A stretch of 64,000 nt of DNA, taken from Vibrio sp. Isolate32. Lineage in GTDB: Bacteria; Pseudomonadota; Gammaproteobacteria; Enterobacterales; Vibrionaceae. Positions 10,229-19,274 of the stretch are shown piece after piece. The notes under the pieces are model-generated. The model was not told where the DNA came from. It did not search any database and saw only the letters and a list, made by a program, of their open reading frames with translations. Made by a program: the position numbers and the translations under genes. Location of the stretch: contig NZ_JAKEUQ010000006.1 in the NCBI RefSeq assembly GCF_022397955.1, forward strand, positions 95,055 to 159,054, read 5' to 3'. The first letter of the stretch is position 1, and the number at the start of each line of letters is the position of its first letter.

Positions 10229-10660
10229 AATGACAATCCTCTACAAAATGAATAAATAGGGTTCGGCTCGATTACTCCAACCGATAAATTCTATGTATCT
10301 ACCCGGCCTTTACATAAGGCTGTGACATATTGGATAACCGCGAAAAAGAATAACGACAGCTCACCGAGTAGTTAGAGGGATTACAAGCAACAAACATCCG
10401 CTTGTCCACTTGCTCACGTGGATAAAAAAAGGTGACGACCTTAGAGGCAGTACACAAATAATGGGCAAGTTTTATCACTCGCTCTCAATTTTTTTGATAT
10501 TTATCAAAATATTTTGCTTTGGAACATTATATATAGCAAACCGATGACCGCAACTAAAATCCTTACCCTCAATGAGGATTCGCCGCCAAATAGTTAACGT
10601 TTGCGCAAACTTATCAACATAGCAGCTACGACAGCATCATCAATAGTAACGTTACATTCA
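10229..10660. other. Long non-coding leader/promoter region of ndh
   Basis: About 430 bases without a convincing gene between ndh and the ycfP terminator. Besides the FNR-type box it contains a 12-base palindrome GTTTGCGCAAAC at 10599-10610, which resembles LacI/PurR-family operators; no regulator can be assigned. Confidence 0.5.
10494..10507. promoter_or_regulatory. FNR-type box upstream of ndh
   Basis: TTGATATTTATCAA matches the FNR consensus TTGATnnnnATCAA exactly. In E. coli FNR represses ndh without oxygen, so anaerobic repression is the likely role here. The distance from the start codon (about 265 bases) is long, and the transcription start is unknown. Confidence 0.6.
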
Positions 10661-10692
10661 AAATAAAAAAAACGGCACTCATTGAGTGCCGC
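10661..10692 (-). terminator. Terminator after ycfP
   Basis: Stem CGGCACTC / GAGTGCCG with loop ATT; on the minus strand it is followed by a run of eight T residues. Confidence 0.88.
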
Positions 10693-10714
10693 TTTTTATA
10701 AAATACTTAGGATC

Positions 10715-11254
10715 TTAAGCGTCTTTGAAAGCTTTCATTGCTTGAAGATGTTGAGAGATTTTTTTGAATTTATGACTCTCTTTTTCATCCCAAATCACAT
10801 CGTAGTAGTCTTCAAGTGCAGCGGCGGTTTTGCTATTGTCGTGAATTTCATCTTCGCGAGAAAGCACCACTAGGCAGCGACCTTTGTTTTTCATGCGGTA
10901 CTGCTCAACACATTTAGTCGCGATATCTTCATATTCTTCAGGGCGATCAATTCGACCCACCATGTTCTTCTCAGGTTGAAGATTTGGATTGAAAACAACC
11001 TGTTTGATACCACACAAGAAGCCAATACGCTCAGACCAAAAACCACCTAAGCCAACACCACAGATAATTGGGTGCGGGTCGTCTGATTGCTCTATCACTT
11101 TATGCACCTCTTTCAGTAGGTGCTGCATGTCGTGTTTTGGATGCAAAGTACTGTAGTTGATGAAACGAACGTCATCATCAATGAATTGCAACTGCAGTAT
11201 TTTCTCGTGATTGCCCGGGCTTGTTGAGTCGAAGCCGTGAAGATAGATGATCAT
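10715..11254 (-). CDS. ycfP: YcfP/UPF0227 family alpha/beta-hydrolase-like protein
   Basis: Cytosolic protein of 179 residues of the YcfP family. It begins [19 protein letters not shown], the typical oxyanion-side HGFxS opening, and has [13 protein letters not shown] (about 71-83) in place of the usual nucleophile elbow GxSxG, with Gly where a serine nucleophile is expected, as I recall for the family. Activity is unknown. The start has an excellent GGGGGAGG ribosome binding site. In E. coli it lies between nagZ and ndh; here thiK is its upstream neighbour and nagZ is missing. Confidence 0.88.
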   Translation of the reverse strand: MIIYLHGFDSTSPGNHEKILQLQFIDDDVRFINYSTLHPKHDMQHLLKEVHKVIEQSDDPHPIICGVGLGGFWSERIGFLCGIKQVVFNPNLQPEKNMVGRIDRPEEYEDIATKCVEQYRMKNKGRCLVVLSREDEIHDNSKTAAALEDYYDVIWDEKESHKFKKISQHLQAMKAFKDA

Positions 11255-11362
11255 TGTACCTCCCCCATTGAATATTGGTACGTTTTGATCAATCTAACAC
11301 GAAAAACAAGGTTTTAAAGGGAAGACCATCGAAATTATATTTTTCACTTCCTAAACGTGATC

Positions 11363-12217
11363 CTAGCTACAGAAAGTATGACTAAGAGCCTCAGCTTCAC
11401 GCAGGTAACTTTCATCTCCCCACAGTTGATGAGCGAGCAAATACCACAACATTGCCATCATTCGACTTCGTGGTAACCACGCTTCTACACCATCTAGCCA
11501 GGGCTGAACATCGTGAATTCCGCATAGCTGGCAATACTTTTCAACCGTTTCTTGCACCGGGACATCTGCGACTGAAATGGTTAACGTTAAATCTAACCTA
11601 GGGTCAGCAATTGCCGCGTATTCCCAATCAATGATTCTAATCCCGTCGCTGTTCTTCACTAGGTTATAACCGCCTAGATCAAAGTGACATAAAGAAAGCT
11701 CAACACTCGGGATACTTGGCGTTGTGCGCCACTCTTTATAAACCTTGGTGTACGCTTCAGTCTTATGAACGGCATCAAGCTGAAGCCAATAATGGTCCAC
11801 TCGCGCTGTAAAGCTAAACGGCTTAAGTGGTAATCGCGCGATGTTCACCAAATGCACAGAGATAAGCGTTTTCAGAAGGTCATCAATATCTAAACCTTCA
11901 TAGAGCGTATCCCCAGCAACCCATTCAACCAATAAGCCCTGCTCATTCACCACTATCGGGCTTGGTCCAATACCAAGACGCTCGATGCCAGACAACACTT
12001 GGTACTCTTCATGACGGGAAATAAAGAAGGCGCTGGTAATTGGTGTGATCGGACGCCACACGTATTCAGCGCCATCAGCAGAAAATAACTTCCAACATCG
12101 GTTAGTCAGACCACCGGTGAGTGTCTGCGCCTTCACTGGCGGCTGCGAAAAATAGCCATCAAGCGAACTCAAACTGATGTCAAGAAGCTTAGCCTCAGAC
12201 CAAGAAAAAATTGCCAT
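11363..12217 (-). CDS. thiK: ThiK-like thiamine kinase, APH-fold phosphotransferase
   Basis: 284 residues of the aminoglycoside/choline kinase fold. The substrate/nucleotide start GGLTNRCWKL (about 35-44), catalytic loop LCHFDLGGYNL (HxDxxxxN, about 185-195) and metal motif IIDWEYAAIADPRLDL (about 204-219) are all visible. Thiamine kinase (thiamine to thiamine phosphate) is inferred from position: in E. coli the order is hinT-ycfL-lpoB-thiK-nagZ-ycfP. A choline or other small-alcohol kinase role cannot be excluded. It has its own RBS (AGGGAATGAGCA) and is separated from lpoB by a terminator. Confidence 0.75.
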   Translation of the reverse strand: MAIFSWSEAKLLDISLSSLDGYFSQPPVKAQTLTGGLTNRCWKLFSADGAEYVWRPITPITSAFFISRHEEYQVLSGIERLGIGPSPIVVNEQGLLVEWVAGDTLYEGLDIDDLLKTLISVHLVNIARLPLKPFSFTARVDHYWLQLDAVHKTEAYTKVYKEWRTTPSIPSVELSLCHFDLGGYNLVKNSDGIRIIDWEYAAIADPRLDLTLTISVADVPVQETVEKYCQLCGIHDVQPWLDGVEAWLPRSRMMAMLWYLLAHQLWGDESYLREAEALSHTFCS

Positions 12218-12251
12218 TGCTCATTCCCTATAAACGTCTTCGTTTCCCTAC

Positions 12252-12281
12252 AAAAAAGACACTGACCAGAGCCAGTGTCTT
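12252..12281 (-). terminator. Terminator after lpoB
   Basis: Stem AAGACACTG / CAGTGTCTT with a T6 run on the minus strand, about 90 bases after the lpoB stop. Confidence 0.85.
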
Positions 12282-12370
12282 CAAATATCAGCACATCATG
12301 TACTGAATTGGCGTGTGACTAATCTATTCACTTTCAATAGTAAGTGTTCATAGTTGGCAGTTAAGCGAAA

Positions 12371-12961
12371 TTAAAGACCTAGTAGGCTCTTAGATTGCTG
12401 CTTACGGATTTCAGTCTCGTCAGCCCACTCGATCAAACCAGACTCAAGGTCCATCAGGCGCATGGTCATTTTGTAGTACACATCTTCGTCGCTGCCCGCT
12501 TTCTTAACGATGCTTGATAGGTTGCCGTACAGCATGTACTGAGCACCAACCATCTTACCGAACTGAATCGCAGAGCTTTGGTTCACTAGCTCATCGTTGT
12601 TTTGGAAGTTTAGTTGGTCACGAACAGACTCTACACGGTCCATATCAACGAAACGGAACTTACCAGAGTTCAGCATTTTAGTACTGATTGTGTCAGTGAT
12701 TGACTCAGTATCGATGTGCTCGCTTGTTTTGTTCTTGATTCGCTCTACGAACACGATTGGACGCTGATCACGAGTAATGTAAGACACTGAACCAGAAGCC
12801 ATCATGCTATCAACCATCTCACCAGCAATAGTTTGAAGGTCAGTTGAACCGAAATCGATTGTTGTGGTTTCTACTGCTTGTGCATCACCGTAGCTTACCT
12901 TGTTCGAACAACCGCCTAAAATAACCGCTAAGCCTAGTAGCGCAATGACACTCTTTTTCAT
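12371..12961 (-). CDS. lpoB: LpoB, outer-membrane lipoprotein activator of PBP1B
   Basis: Lipoprotein of 196 residues with signal peptide and lipobox LGGC-S (Cys about residue 18), so it should be sorted to the outer membrane. The globular part (about 50-196) contains the family signature RPIVFVERIKNKTSEHIDTESITDTIS and GAQYMLYGNLSSIVKK. LpoB crosses the periplasm to stimulate the glycan polymerase PBP1B (established in E. coli). The linker before the domain is short (about 30 residues) compared with E. coli. Third gene of the COG3014-ycfL-lpoB set. Confidence 0.9.
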   Translation of the reverse strand: MKKSVIALLGLAVILGGCSNKVSYGDAQAVETTTIDFGSTDLQTIAGEMVDSMMASGSVSYITRDQRPIVFVERIKNKTSEHIDTESITDTISTKMLNSGKFRFVDMDRVESVRDQLNFQNNDELVNQSSAIQFGKMVGAQYMLYGNLSSIVKKAGSDEDVYYKMTMRLMDLESGLIEWADETEIRKQQSKSLLGL

Positions 12962-13086
12962 GATGTTTCCTCAACTTATCATTGAGTGGGGTTACCCACA
13001 CTCTTAAACTTTTATCTGTGCGAATCAATTCGCTTTCTTAAGTGCTAGTCGACGTTAACTAGCACCGGTTATAACTAAATCTGTTC

Positions 13087-13470
13087 TTACTGCTCTCGGA
13101 ACTGCACTCGGAATTGAGTTGCTTTCGGGTTTACCGATACTTCCGACAACGAAATGCTTTCAAAGCCACGTACAATCGCTTGCTTCCAAGGCCCCTGTTT
13201 CAAGTTGACCTCAAGCCCAGCATCGTCATACCAATAGAAACGATAAAGGATATGTTGGTCACCTTTATCGTTACTGTTTAAGCGAACAATGCCTCGCGTA
13301 TGTCCATCAATTTGATCAGTACGGATATCTTCAACCTGTAAACGGCTGCCCAATACATTGTCGCCAAAGAATACGTTCTGAGTCAGACTATCAACCCTTA
13401 CGCCGGCTGTATTATCAGCACAACCAGCCAGAGCCATAACCGCTGCTAAGCTCACTAACCACTTTTTCAT
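13087..13470 (-). CDS. ycfL: YcfL family lipoprotein
   Basis: Small lipoprotein of 127 residues with lipobox ALAGC-A (Cys about 17), predicted to be outer-membrane sorted. Its beta-rich mature part contains QNVFFGDNVLGSRLQVEDI and YRFYWYDDAGLEV, typical of the YcfL family, whose function is unknown. Its ATG overlaps the stop of the COG3014 gene by one base (TAATG), indicating translational coupling, and it precedes lpoB as in E. coli, which hints at a role in cell-wall synthesis (inference). Confidence 0.88.
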   Translation of the reverse strand: MKKWLVSLAAVMALAGCADNTAGVRVDSLTQNVFFGDNVLGSRLQVEDIRTDQIDGHTRGIVRLNSNDKGDQHILYRFYWYDDAGLEVNLKQGPWKQAIVRGFESISLSEVSVNPKATQFRVQFREQ

Positions 13471-14861
13471 TACAGCCTCCCTAGCTGTTTATGCCACATT
13501 GTTGCGTTGTTTCCTTGTCGAGAAATCCATACCAAAGTGGTCTGCCCTTCTCGAATATCAAAATCGTAGGTTTTAGTACCCGCTTCCAGGGTATATTGGC
13601 CGCTGTTTGCTACAAACGTACTGCTCTTAATCTGAGCTGGTAATGATTGCCAACTGCGAGTATCTGGTTGCTCTGTCAGCGTGTTCCACACATTGAACAA
13701 AATGTTGCCAACATCATCACCCTTGGTTGCCTCTTTTCGGATGCGGTCTTTTGCGACCACACGCAGCGCTTGGCGAATAACAATTGTCGTCATACGCTCA
13801 GATAGATCGTTCTGAGCCATGGCGTTTACATTAGTGATCAAATGCTCTTGCAGCGGCTGCCCACTGATTCGTAACGGAGAAAAACGCTCTACGTTCTGGC
13901 TTGGGTAATATGGCAGCGCAAGAGAGTATATTGCTCCCCGATCGCGACTGTCATAAACAGGTAAATCTAATCGCCAACTGTCCATTGCTTGAACAGCACT
14001 TTGCTCTTGAAGAACAATCACGCGCCCTTGACCACTACTTAACTTAGATGACTGTTTGTAACGCTTCTCAAGTGTGGCTAAATCTTGGCGCATACCTAAG
14101 CGTGCGGCCGTAGCCATGGTTCTGTCGATAATCTCTTGGTTATCAGGCATCACCGCCAGTGCACGTCGATAATCGACATAAGCACTGTTAAGATCGTTTG
14201 AAGCTTCATAAAGCAGACCCGATAAAAACATCAGATAAGCGTTCTGCACTGACTGCAGCTTTTTACCCGCATCTGGGTAATTCGCGAGAATACTGCCAAC
14301 ATTGGCAGATAGCCCCTGCTTCTTCGCATCGCTGGCTGCTTTTTCTAGCTCCGCCTCACGCTGCTTCTTTGCTTGCTCTTGAACTTGGTTAGCGCGACGC
14401 ATTTCAATCACCGCACCTTCTAAATCGTTTTTCTTTAGATAATTCAAACCGAGGTAGAGATGAAGAAAGCCCAACTCGTAATCGGGCGGCACATACTCGG
14501 TAATGTTGTCATTCACAGCCAATGCACCCACACTGGTTGCGTTGTCTGAAATTGAGATTACGGCTTTTCTCTGCTGCTCGGTAACAGCCTGATCCGCCGC
14601 TTCAAACGAAGACTTACTCTCTGGGTATTTTTGATCCAACAGATTGATTCTGCCTCTCTCAAAATTATCGAGAACATCGCCTGCTGCGTAATCTGGTAAC
14701 TCTTGCTGAGCTTCTGAATAATCTCCAGATTTAACGGCTTGGTAGATAATTTTATTTTGTGCGCTGTAATGACTGAACAGGTTACCTGCAGACATACTCG
14801 CACATCCCGTGGTCAGCGCCGATAGTAGGGCAATGGAAGCGAATCTAAACTGTTGCTTCAC
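13470..14861 (-). CDS. COG3014 family lipoprotein with TPR-like repeats
   Basis: 463-residue lipoprotein with lipobox LTTGC-A (Cys about 20), predicted to lie in the outer membrane. The middle part (about 130-260) has TPR-like helical repeats: LHLYLGLNYLKKNDLEGAVIEMRRA and LYEASNDLNSAYVDYRRALAVMPDN. A basic coiled segment QEQAKKQREAELEKAASDAKKQ lies between them. The C-terminal part is beta-rich. Function unknown. It is translationally coupled to ycfL and lies upstream of lpoB, a position that is empty in E. coli, so an envelope role alongside LpoB is a reasonable guess. Confidence 0.85.
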   Translation of the reverse strand: MKQQFRFASIALLSALTTGCASMSAGNLFSHYSAQNKIIYQAVKSGDYSEAQQELPDYAAGDVLDNFERGRINLLDQKYPESKSSFEAADQAVTEQQRKAVISISDNATSVGALAVNDNITEYVPPDYELGFLHLYLGLNYLKKNDLEGAVIEMRRANQVQEQAKKQREAELEKAASDAKKQGLSANVGSILANYPDAGKKLQSVQNAYLMFLSGLLYEASNDLNSAYVDYRRALAVMPDNQEIIDRTMATAARLGMRQDLATLEKRYKQSSKLSSGQGRVIVLQEQSAVQAMDSWRLDLPVYDSRDRGAIYSLALPYYPSQNVERFSPLRISGQPLQEHLITNVNAMAQNDLSERMTTIVIRQALRVVAKDRIRKEATKGDDVGNILFNVWNTLTEQPDTRSWQSLPAQIKSSTFVANSGQYTLEAGTKTYDFDIREGQTTLVWISRQGNNATMWHKQLGRL

Positions 14862-15056
14862 TTATCGTCTCCGTGCATGTTTAAAATGCCAACTTCAATG
14901 GTCTCGTTATCAAAACGAAACGTGCTGTAAAAAGGATCCAAAGCAAGTAAGTGCTTGCTTCATCGGGCTCTGGCTAAGCAAAGCCGATATTCAGACAACA
15001 GACAACAATTAAAGTTGGCATACAAACAACAAATTTTCCAACTTGCTGTTTGTGTT

Positions 15057-15128
15057 AATTAACTCATTAACTTTCTAGTTCGTTCATGGACTGTTTTGTT
15101 AACTCGTTAACTTATTTGATTAACTCAT
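15057..15128. repeat. Repeated TTAACTC/GTTAAC motifs
   Basis: Three near-copies of TTAACTCATTAAC / TTAACTCGTTAAC occur within 72 bases at the 3' end of hinT and upstream of the COG3014 operon. They may be a regulator array for the downstream operon; the identity of any binding protein is unknown. Confidence 0.35.
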
Positions 15129-15470
15129 AAGTAAAGGGCCAAGCGGACGGCCACCAACTAAGTGCATGTGGACGTGGTAAACCTCTTGGCCACCATGAGA
15201 GTTACAGTTCACGATAAGACGGTAACCATCCTCCGCGATACCCTCTTCTTTTGCTAGCTTACGAGCAACAGTAAACATGCGCCCCATCATTGCTTCGTCT
15301 TCCTCTTCAACATCGTTGGTCGTTGGGATCAGCTTATTAGGGATGATAAGGATGTGACTAGGAGCGCGTGGGTTGATGTCACGGAACGCTGTCACTAAAT
15401 CGTCTTGGTATAGCAGATCTGCTGGAATTTCTTTATTAATGATCTTACTAAAAATGGTTTCTTCAGCCAT
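15120..15470 (-). CDS. hinT: HinT, HIT-family purine nucleoside phosphoramidase
   Basis: 116-residue HIT protein that hydrolyses AMP-N phosphoramidates such as AMP-lysine. The histidine triad HVHMH sits near residue 100, and the preceding fold elements [21 protein letters not shown] and [17 protein letters not shown] are classic. RBS GGAGAG precedes the ATG. It heads the conserved hinT-ycfL-lpoB-thiK neighbourhood. Confidence 0.95.
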   Translation of the reverse strand: MAEETIFSKIINKEIPADLLYQDDLVTAFRDINPRAPSHILIIPNKLIPTTNDVEEEDEAMMGRMFTVARKLAKEEGIAEDGYRLIVNCNSHGGQEVYHVHMHLVGGRPLGPLLMS

Positions 15471-15637
15471 GTTTCTCTCCGATAAAACATATATTTTTTA
15501 ATGCTTTGAGTATGCGCTATGCCGCATCAAACCACAATAAATCTGCTTTAAAGCATAATAAAAAACACCGTTCAAATCAAAGAAAACGAGTCTTATTTCT
15601 CAAGAATGGCATGTTGGTTATAACTGAGGGTTATTTT

Positions 15638-15651
15638 TGACGTATGCGTCA
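15638..15651. promoter_or_regulatory. Perfect palindrome upstream of the chemoreceptor gene
   Basis: TGACGTATGCGTCA has five-base arms TGACG / CGTCA, about 100 bases before the methyl-accepting protein start. It is operator-like, with no assigned regulator. Confidence 0.3.
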
Positions 15652-15747
15652 TAAAATGCGTAAACCGAGCTCAACAAAATGCTGATAATTTTGTTAGTTT
15701 TACTTTAACCTGACATTAGGTCTGCATTTTTATTTAGGGAGAAAGCC

Positions 15748-17739
15748 ATGAAGGGATCTGTGATCAAGCGTATGTACGCTGGTTTCGCACTGATCATCAT
15801 CATGTTCGCAGTCACGATAACCATCATGATGAACAGCATGAATCAGATACACAGCAATTTCGAGAGTGTCTCAGAAACCTCATTACCGCTTGTTGAGCTT
15901 TCAAATCAAACAAGTGTTCAATTGCTTTCTGCCGATAAATCGTTCAAAGATTTCTTAACCACACAAAACGCTAAACGCATGTCTGCAATACGTACAGAGT
16001 TTGCTGCATCACAAAACGCTTTCTCAGAAGTCCTAGGCAATCTAGAAGCTGCGAGTCAAAACAACACCTCTCTTACCGAACGTATCACCCAGTTAAGAGC
16101 AATGGAAGAACGCTACTTCGCCGAAGCGGATGAAGCGATGAATAACTACGTTGCTATGTTTGAAGCACAAGAGCAAGTGCAAAAAGCATCCCGTGACTTC
16201 CAACGTCTGCATTCAGAATTAACGATTGGTATGAAAGATTACGTTGCCGATCAAAAAAGTATCTCTGTGAAAGTAATGGCAAAAAGCTACTTCATTAAAC
16301 TGCAAGACGCAGAAGTGATCACATCAGACGCACTTGCGAGCTCTGATGTTGCATTCGTACAAAAAGCCGTTAACCAAAACAAGAAAGCCGTTACTCACCT
16401 AAACTACGCCTACCGCGGTTTGGCAACACAGCTACCTGCTCTTAAAAATGTGTTCGACGAATCAGTTCAAAAATTTACCAAAGATGTTGGCCAAAAGGGT
16501 GGCGTTCTTGATAAACACAACAATTACCTGCAAGCGAAACAAGCGCTGTATGTGAACATTGCTAACCTAGCGGTTGAAGTTGACCAAGCGATGGCTGTTT
16601 TGGATTCATTCAACGTCAGCGCGGAGGAGCTGCTTAGCTCTTCGCTAGCGGACGCGAGCAGCATTTACGATAAAGGTCTATTCAACGCGATTGCAATTGG
16701 CCTGGTTGTAACCGTGTTCGCAGCAGTAATTGGTTACCACATTGCACATAGTGTAAGAGAACCATTAACTCGTATTCTAGGTACATTAGAAGGCTTAACT
16801 GAAGGCGACATGACTCAGCGCATCGATATTCGTTACAACAACGAATTTAGCCGCGTCAGTGGTCACATCAACACCTTAGCCGATAACCTACACAATATTC
16901 TTGTGAAGCTTAACGATGCGTCAGATGACCTAACCAAAACAGCAAGCGTCAATCAGAAGACCTCTTCAGAAACTCAGGCTCAACTTAACAGCCAGCGTGA
17001 GCAAACTGCGACAGTAGCGACTGCGATGACAGAGATGTCTCACTCAGTACAGGAAGTGGCAAATAGCGCACAAAGCTCTTTGACTATGGTTCAGCAAGTC
17101 GAGACGGCTTCTGAATCGGGTCGTCAGATCATGAACACCAACATCAGCACCATCAACCAACTGGAAACTCGCTTAACCGAATCAGTTAGTGCTGTGGGTG
17201 AACTGCAACAGATGAGTAGCCAAATTGGCTCAATCCTAGACGTAATTCGCGGCATTGCAGATCAGACGAACCTTCTGGCACTGAATGCTGCGATTGAAGC
17301 GGCGCGTGCAGGTGAGCAAGGGCGAGGTTTTGCCGTGGTAGCTGATGAGGTTCGAGTGCTAGCACAGAAGACCACACAATCGACTTCTGAGATCGAGACC
17401 ATGATCAGTAACCTACAATCAAGTTCGAAGACAGCAAGTAATGTGATTGAAAGCTGTATGAGCGATATGGACATGTCGGTACAACAAGCATCGAATGCCA
17501 ACAGTGCAATGGAAGAAATTCAAGCCTTGATTCTGGAAATCAGCCATATGAGTACTCATATCTCTCAGGCAGCAGCTGAACAGAGTGAAACGTCAGGCGA
17601 TATTGCGCGTAATATTGAAGACATCAACCAAATTGCCGATGCAAGTTATCAAGCAATGTCATCGATCGCTGAGGCGAGCCAAAACCTAACGATTCTTGCG
17701 AACCAACAAGGAGATTTGGTTCATCAATTTAAGCTATAG
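15748..17739 (+). CDS. Methyl-accepting chemotaxis protein
   Basis: Chemoreceptor of 663 residues. It has an N-terminal membrane segment (about 10-30), a long helical periplasmic sensor region (about 31-308, without PAS or Cache motifs that I recognise), a second membrane segment (about 311-331) and a HAMP domain (about 332-385). The cytoplasmic signalling hairpin has a highly conserved tip, [19 protein letters not shown], near residues 503-521. No CheR-tethering pentapeptide ends the protein. The ligand is unknown. The start has GGGAGAAAG as RBS. Monocistronic, with its own terminator at 17811. Confidence 0.93.
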   Translation: MKGSVIKRMYAGFALIIIMFAVTITIMMNSMNQIHSNFESVSETSLPLVELSNQTSVQLLSADKSFKDFLTTQNAKRMSAIRTEFAASQNAFSEVLGNLEAASQNNTSLTERITQLRAMEERYFAEADEAMNNYVAMFEAQEQVQKASRDFQRLHSELTIGMKDYVADQKSISVKVMAKSYFIKLQDAEVITSDALASSDVAFVQKAVNQNKKAVTHLNYAYRGLATQLPALKNVFDESVQKFTKDVGQKGGVLDKHNNYLQAKQALYVNIANLAVEVDQAMAVLDSFNVSAEELLSSSLADASSIYDKGLFNAIAIGLVVTVFAAVIGYHIAHSVREPLTRILGTLEGLTEGDMTQRIDIRYNNEFSRVSGHINTLADNLHNILVKLNDASDDLTKTASVNQKTSSETQAQLNSQREQTATVATAMTEMSHSVQEVANSAQSSLTMVQQVETASESGRQIMNTNISTINQLETRLTESVSAVGELQQMSSQIGSILDVIRGIADQTNLLALNAAIEAARAGEQGRGFAVVADEVRVLAQKTTQSTSEIETMISNLQSSSKTASNVIESCMSDMDMSVQQASNANSAMEEIQALILEISHMSTHISQAAAEQSETSGDIARNIEDINQIADASYQAMSSIAEASQNLTILANQQGDLVHQFKL

Positions 17740-17810
17740 ATAAATGATGAAACCATAGTTATTAGGTGAGATTGTTGGGACTTCCTACCCAATAGTGGTA
17801 ACTATTTGAA

Positions 17811-17848
17811 CAAGGGCAACTTTTATCAAGAGTTGCCCTTGTTTTTTA
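17811..17848 (+). terminator. Terminator after the chemoreceptor gene
   Basis: Perfect 11-base stem CAAGGGCAACT / AGTTGCCCTTG followed by T6. Confidence 0.92.
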
Positions 17849-17934
17849 TGAGCTTTGTCATTATATGGTTATTAAGGCTTGCTGTTTCCCGTTTTCTTTT
17901 ACCTTTATGAGCGAGCCGCTATTAAGGAATTTAT

Positions 17935-19101
17935 ATGGCTGTTCATGTTGGCATTATCGATCAAGACCCCATTCGCTTGCTTACCCCACTGCTTGATAAC
18001 CGCACGATCAGCACGCACATCGTGTTCATCGGCGATAAGAATCAAGTCGATATGTATCAGCGCTTAGACAGCGTTTTACAAAAACGTGATATTACGAGCG
18101 AGTTTTTTGAAATTCCGACGATCGTAAACACGTCAGTAATTAAAGAATCCATTCAAAACCTTGCGGAAGATTTAAAAGCACGTGGCCAAGAAGTAAAACT
18201 CAACGCAAGTTGTGGTCTGCGTCACCGTCTACTTTCGGTTTACGAAGTGTTCCGAACTTACCACTGGCCTATCTTCGTTGTAGAACCAAATAGTGACAAG
18301 CTTTGCTGGCTTTACCCGAACGGAAAAGAAGACGCGCAAGTTCAAGACCGCATCACTATCGATGACTACCTAACCGTATTTGGCGCCCGTGGCGAATTCA
18401 GTGATGTGCAGCTACCTCCGCAACTCGATCAGAAGCTATACGAGCTAGGTGAACGTTGGGCAAGTAACGCACTTGAATTAGGTCCTGGTCTTGCGACACT
18501 TAACTACCTTGCAACCACCTGTCGTAAAGAGCAGAAGCTGGATGTTGAGTTATCAGAGAAGCAACAAGGCTATCGTGAACTGAATATGCTTTTAAGCGAT
18601 TTAGTAGAAGCGCAAATTGCGACTTATGAGAATGGCACCCTAACCTTTGCCAATGAAGATGCTCGACGCTTCTCGAATGGCGAGTGGCTTGAAACTCTCG
18701 TTCACAGCACAGTAAAACAGATCCAAGATGACATGCCGACTATTCAAGATCGCTCTTTGAATGTTCAGGTATACCGCGAGCTCGGCGCGCGTGAAGTTCG
18801 AAATGAGCTAGATGTGGCATCTGTGGTGAACAATAAACTTCACATCATCGAATGTAAGACCAAAGGCATGCGTGATGATGGTGATGACACGTTATACAAA
18901 CTGGAATCACTAAGAGACCTATTAGGTGGTCTACAAGCCCGCGCCATGCTAGTGAGCTTCCGCCCGCTTCGCCATAGCGACATAACACGCGCAGAAGATC
19001 TTGGTCTTGCTTTGATCGGCCCTGATGAGTTGAAAGATCTTAAAACACACCTAACAGCTTGGTTTACGGCTGCTGGCGGTAACGAAGATCAAGAATGCTA
19101 A
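17935..19101 (+). CDS. Orphan CARF-PD-(D/E)XK nuclease family protein (DUF1887, VC1899-like)
   Basis: 388-residue homologue of V. cholerae VC1899, a DUF1887 protein of solved structure. An N-terminal CARF-type Rossmann domain (about 1-150) is followed by a winged-helix-like region (about 165-260) and a C-terminal restriction-endonuclease-like domain. Nuclease residues are visible: E291-L-D293, then E306-C-K308 in HIIECKTKG, so the active site looks intact. At the CARF ligand loop the protein reads LNASCGLRHRLL (residues 89-100), where Card1/Can2-type CARF proteins usually have NxTGGTK. There are no cas genes or CRISPR repeats in the window. Related Card1/Can2 enzymes are DNA/RNA nucleases switched on by cyclic oligoadenylates; the activator here is unknown. 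Single gene with its own terminator. Confidence 0.88.
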   Translation: MAVHVGIIDQDPIRLLTPLLDNRTISTHIVFIGDKNQVDMYQRLDSVLQKRDITSEFFEIPTIVNTSVIKESIQNLAEDLKARGQEVKLNASCGLRHRLLSVYEVFRTYHWPIFVVEPNSDKLCWLYPNGKEDAQVQDRITIDDYLTVFGARGEFSDVQLPPQLDQKLYELGERWASNALELGPGLATLNYLATTCRKEQKLDVELSEKQQGYRELNMLLSDLVEAQIATYENGTLTFANEDARRFSNGEWLETLVHSTVKQIQDDMPTIQDRSLNVQVYRELGAREVRNELDVASVVNNKLHIIECKTKGMRDDGDDTLYKLESLRDLLGGLQARAMLVSFRPLRHSDITRAEDLGLALIGPDELKDLKTHLTAWFTAAGGNEDQEC

Positions 19102-19130
19102 GAGCAAAAATCTCTTAAACCAATATAACA

Positions 19131-19165
19131 AAGGCGAGTCGCTATTTAGTGACTCGCCTTTTTCT
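19131..19165 (+). terminator. Terminator after the CARF-nuclease gene
   Basis: Stem AAGGCGAGTC / GACTCGCCTT followed by TTTTTC; its A-rich side may also serve the opposite strand. Confidence 0.88.
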
Positions 19166-19200
19166 TGTCTGTTTTTTCTCTGTCACTTAACGAGTAAATA

Positions 19201-19231
19201 AAAAATGGCCGCATCAATCGATGCAGCCATT
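19201..19231 (-). terminator. Terminator after udp
   Basis: Stem AAATGGC-GCATC / GATGC-GCCATTT with one mismatch, followed on the minus strand by TTTTTTATTT. Confidence 0.82.
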
Positions 19232-19274
19232 TCAAAATTTGCTGTCAGATTGAGACCTGAAGCACTTTTGCAAC

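Noticed and set aside
17935..19101. Possible CRISPR locus around the CARF-nuclease gene
   Set aside because: No direct repeat array and no cas gene is present on either side; neighbours are a chemoreceptor and uridine phosphorylase.
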